A stretch of 5,135 nucleotides of DNA from positions 1 to 5,135 of the forward strand of contig DXZL01000113.1 in the NCBI GenBank assembly GCA_019419725.1. Direction: 5' to 3'. The notes under the pieces are model-generated. The model worked only from the letters and a program-made list of their open reading frames with translations. It made no database searches and was not told the DNA's origin. Of this stretch, positions 5,127 to 5,135 are shown in pieces. How positions within the stretch are numbered: the first letter of the stretch is position 1; each line of letters opens with the position of its first letter. The DNA is from Veillonella sp. GTDB lineage: Bacteria > Bacillota > Negativicutes > Veillonellales > Veillonellaceae. The position numbers and the translations under genes were made by a program.

Positions 5127-5135
5127 GGTAAAAAT

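Noticed and set aside
1..5135. CRISPR array, tRNA or rRNA gene, or prophage genes
   Set aside because: No regularly spaced repeats, no complete cloverleaf, no rRNA sequence and no phage structural genes were seen.

Overview
This window reads as a low-GC Firmicute chromosome. The protein sequences and the nudF-deoB pairing would fit Negativicutes such as Veillonella, but this is recognition by eye and not a proven assignment. All supported genes lie on the + strand.

Left part (1-982): a very AT-rich stretch with no convincing gene and several small inverted repeats. It is followed by one orphan gene (465-809) for a 114-residue protein with a single predicted membrane segment. A long perfect hairpin without a U-tract follows (893-953).

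Centre (983-3062): a textbook promoter (TTGACA, 17 bp, TATAAT) with a small inverted repeat in its spacer drives a long untranslated leader of about 360 nt. The leader precedes a gene for a 538-residue DUF2828-type protein, an alpha-helical N-terminal part plus a C-terminal von Willebrand factor A domain with an intact MIDAS metal site. This layout resembles Ro60/Rsr (TROVE + vWA) proteins, whose genes often sit next to small Y RNAs. The leader carries a 10-nt direct repeat exactly 100 nt apart. Each copy lies just inside the 5' strand of a possible long-range helix, and the leader ends with a G+C stem and six Ts just before the ribosome binding site. A protein plus tandem structured RNA module is therefore the most interesting hypothesis here. 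A strong intrinsic terminator ends the unit.

Right part (3077-4866): an extended -10 promoter precedes a two-gene operon, an ADP-ribose pyrophosphatase of the Nudix family (nudF-like) and phosphopentomutase (deoB), 21 nt apart. Both are complete with all key motifs. They meet at ribose 5-phosphate: the first releases it from ADP-ribose and the second interconverts it with ribose 1-phosphate for nucleoside salvage.

End (4867-5135): no gene. It holds a roughly 20-bp perfect hairpin, a classic intrinsic terminator, and at the very edge a CCCCCAGT/ACTGGGGG hairpin that may be a terminus of an IS200/IS605-type element lying beyond the window.
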